A stretch of DNA of 64,000 nucleotides. Source: Camellia lanceoleosa (lineage: Eukaryota > Streptophyta > Magnoliopsida > Ericales > Theaceae). Both the position numbers and the translations under genes were made by a program. Positions 61,621 to 64,000 of the stretch are shown one piece after another; positions within the stretch are counted from its first letter, which is position 1; every line of letters begins with the position of its first letter. The stretch lies in assembly GCA_025200525.1 (NCBI GenBank), contig CM045762.1, forward strand, positions 129,755,679 through 129,819,678, read 5' to 3'. The notes under the pieces are model-generated. The model was given only the letters and a program-made list of their open reading frames with translations, searched no databases and was not told the origin of the DNA.

Positions 61621-62878
61621 GTATTGCCCCTACCACGAGTGTCATAAACTGGTGATAAGACTCTATCAGCTCAGTCCCCCAGAAAATAAAAACAGTCACC
61701 ACTCAATGTGCACACTGTAACTCTTTGACAGTAACAATCAATAATAGCATGATATGAAGACAACAAGTCCATTTCTAAAATGACATCAAAACCAGACATA
61801 TTTAACAACACAAATGCAAAAAGAACTCAACACCCGACAACCTCTATCTTACAACCACGACATCTCCGGTCCAAGTCAACCTTACCCCCAACTAGTGACT
61901 CTACCTTAAGTGGAGATGCTAACTGAGCCATCTCTAACCCCAATGCAGAAACAAAAGCAGAAGATATGAATGAATGCAACACACCCATATTAATCCACAC
62001 ATTAGCCAATGAATTGAACACAACATAATACCTCTCATAACAGAGGATCCTAACAACTGCTCTGGCGCTATGACAACATACACACGCCCTGTAGCCTCTG
62101 ATAAACTTGTTCATCTCTCGGAGCATAGGTCTGATAGACTGACTGAGCCAAAGTGGCTCCCTAATTAGCTCGTGAGGTCTGGACTGAATGAGCCTGCTGA
62201 TGGCTTTAAGTCTGCTTCAACCATGATGTGCCAGATGTGCCTCCCAACAGTGGGCAAGCTCTCCTCAAGTGCCCTAACTAACCGCACTAAAAACACATAG
62301 GCCCTTGTCCCATATTCTGAGACTGACTCAAAACAAGTAAAGCTCCCCTGAGCATTCCTCCCTGAACCAGCACTCGACAATGGTAAAGTAGATCTAGACT
62401 GCTATGATTGGGGCTAGGATGAAGAAGTGTCCCTGTTTTTCTTGCTCGATCTAAAGTCCCCCTACGACTCCTGACCCCTAGACCTCGAACCCTGAAGACT
62501 CTCCTCATCGGCTTGCATTGTAATCTTTACATGTACCACTGCCTCCATAAGACGGTCATAGTTCTGGATCATATTCTCGGCAACCTTGAACAAAATCTTC
62601 ATTCTCAATCTCTTCTCAAACTCTATACAACAGTACTCCTCTGTTGCCACTAACTCCAATACAAACTGGGACAAACTAGTGAAGGCTACCTCAAACTCAG
62701 CCACGAACAGGTTAAGTTGCTTGAGGTTTTGAAATTCTTGCCTCAGTCTCTCCCTAGCAGTGGGAGACAGGTACTTGTCTTGGAAAGTGATGACAAAAGC
62801 TTCCCATGTCGACCCCACTCGACCCTTGGCGTACTTCCGCCATTGGCCCGCATCCCTTTTGAGATAGTTACGCCCCAA
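61621..62878 (-). pseudogene. gag-pol: gag and protease of the minus-strand chromovirus
   Basis: From 62878 the minus strand encodes a typical Ty3/gypsy capsid region (WEAFVITFQDKYLSPTARER, EFQNLKQLNLFVAEFEVAF), then a region of frameshifts (62500-62165). At 62126-61827 a retropepsin core appears: the catalytic DSGA is degraded (WINMGVLHSFIS), followed by SALGLEMAQLASPLKVES and VDLDRRCRGCKIEV. Further on, GFDVILEMDLLSSYHAIIDC is readable with interruptions to about 61621. The N-terminus of gag is absent because an LTR starts at 62892. Inactive. Confidence 0.8.
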
Positions 62879-62891
62879 ACATTACTAACAA

Positions 62892-64000
62892 TGTCACACC
62901 CCGAAAATTAACACAATATAGATTCATCAACTTCCATTGTTTTATGCAAACGGAAATAAGTCTCAATATTGGCATCATCCTCAAATCTCCAACATTTAAA
63001 TTCATTAACCATCAAGAGATTTACAAAGATATTCCACATGCGAATATAAATTCAACATGTCTAAAAAAAAAATCTATAGCATGTGGCGTAATAATTCGAG
63101 TACAAATTAATGCCCCGGAGGGCTACAAATTCCAAGTCGTAAACCCGGTTACACAAAAATAGTTTTTGAACCAATACATGTAAAGCCCTTAGCCTGTTAA
63201 AATAATTAAAACAAAAAGAAAAAAGCCTTGTGCTATCAAAATATATTCCACGCCTCTAACTTGGTGGGATCACCATATCCTTTCTTGCACAAAATCCCAG
63301 AGAGTGAGCACAAAGTCTAGTAGGAAAATCTTAATAAAGTATATACATTTTATACAATCTTATGGGATGAATGCATATCCCATGCCACCTTCAAAACATA
63401 TATCTCTATCTTTTGAAACTATTGTGCACTATGAAATCTTGAGAATTTAACAATTCAATAATTTCGACATAGTTCAAAGGGGCAGTAAATACGATTCAGG
63501 TAATCCCTAGGTTGGTGTTTGCAAGTAGGCATAACAAGTACTATCAATTCCCACTTTGTCAGTTGCTAACTGGAACGTACGTAGTACCTTCTTCATGCCT
63601 GTTTTCGATCTTTCACCATGGACACTCAGTCTAACTTGACCAATACCAATTACACCTCCTATCTAGACTTACCAACATATTTACCCCAAAAACAAATCAA
63701 TATGATCTTGTTTCACAAAACAATTTCTTTTCTCAAAACAATACTTTTTCCAATGCAATATTCAAAATTAATTGCATCAATGATAAAATGGAATGGGGAT
63801 GCAAATGTCCAATGCAATCATAAAGTTCCATTTAAATATCTCAACAATGCCAATTCAAAAGGTGATGATAATGAAATCAAGTGCCAATGCAACATATTTC
63901 CATATCAATGCCTTGAAATTTCTAAATTCATGCACACGATTCTCCAGTGCAATCAAATTCCACGTCTCTTATCAGTATAACATCATAATATATTTTTCCA
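62892..64000 (-). repeat. Relic LTR, continues beyond the window
   Basis: Starts TGTCACACCCCG and is closely similar to 47620-48730 (blocks cacaatatagattcatcaac, attcattaaccatcaagaga, tatagcatgtgg, caaattaatgcccc). It truncates gag of the preceding element. Its other end and any internal region lie outside the window. Confidence 0.7.

Larger units (their letters stand above)
49913..62890 (-). mobile_element. Minus-strand Tekay-like chromovirus, heavily interrupted
   Basis: From high to low coordinates: gag and protease (62878-61621), an inserted LTR (about 59578-61620), the RT start (59570-59096), a 4.1-kb solo LTR (55007-59090), the rest of RT through integrase and chromodomain (55006-52546), a polypurine tract, and the 3' LTR (52160-49913). 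The order and the chromodomain match the Tekay clade. The 5' end of gag and the 5' LTR are missing where another LTR begins at 62892. Confidence 0.8.

Noticed and set aside
62892..64000. 5' LTR of the minus-strand chromovirus
   Set aside because: It abuts the middle of gag with no primer-binding site or leader between, and it differs from the 3' LTR at 49913 in its terminal sequence, so it is a separate insertion.

Overview
The window is plant nuclear DNA, probably from a eudicot with a repeat-rich genome. It is a nest of LTR retrotransposons with smaller elements between them. I found no host protein gene, tRNA, rRNA or CRISPR array. Every convincing coding stretch is retrotransposon-derived, and nearly all are broken by stops or frameshifts.

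Layout. (1) 1-4501: the 3' part of a plus-strand Tekay/Del-type chromovirus (Ty3/gypsy), with decayed pol, polypurine tract and a 2.4-kb 3' LTR. It abuts an older LTR relic (4502 to about 6570). (2) 7769-43000: a three-level nest. A relic LTR (7874-8314, resuming after 41247) was hit by a gag-only, non-autonomous Tat-type element (8315-41247, minus strand, 5-bp target duplication ATGTA). That element was itself hit by a 24.9-kb Tat-lineage, Ogre/Retand-like element (12527-37433, minus strand, duplication GATGT, two 4.4-kb LTRs). (3) 43001-47619: AT-rich DNA without genes, holding three MITE-like inverted-repeat elements and tRNA-like repeats. (4) 47620-64000: further relic LTRs around a second, minus-strand Tekay-like element. 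Its reverse transcriptase is split by a 4.1-kb solo LTR of the same family as the giant element (55007-59090, duplication ATATC).

The giant element is the most interesting object. On the minus strand it reads gag, protease plus G-patch, RT, degenerate RNase H, archaeal-type RNase H and integrase, the order expected for Tat/Ogre elements. Between integrase and the 3' LTR lie about 7.6 kb with two intron-containing, antisense (plus-strand) genes. One encodes a plant mobile domain (PMD) protein and the other a DUF7745-like protein. Both are preceded by a similar GGCCGGCC-rich block, and the second also has a TATA box and a poly(A) signal. Antisense extra ORFs are known in Tat-lineage elements, and PMD and DUF7745 domains are known from plant transposons. 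The pairing of two different accessory genes behind related upstream blocks is what deserves follow-up.

Other recurring structure includes an approximately 160-bp tandem repeat inside the 4.4-kb LTRs, an 81-bp array inside a PMD intron, an approximately 83-bp array in the gag-only element, tandem hairpins just after the giant element's pol, and clusters of the palindrome CGCTCGAGCG in at least six different LTRs. All family assignments come from reading motifs; no database search was run.
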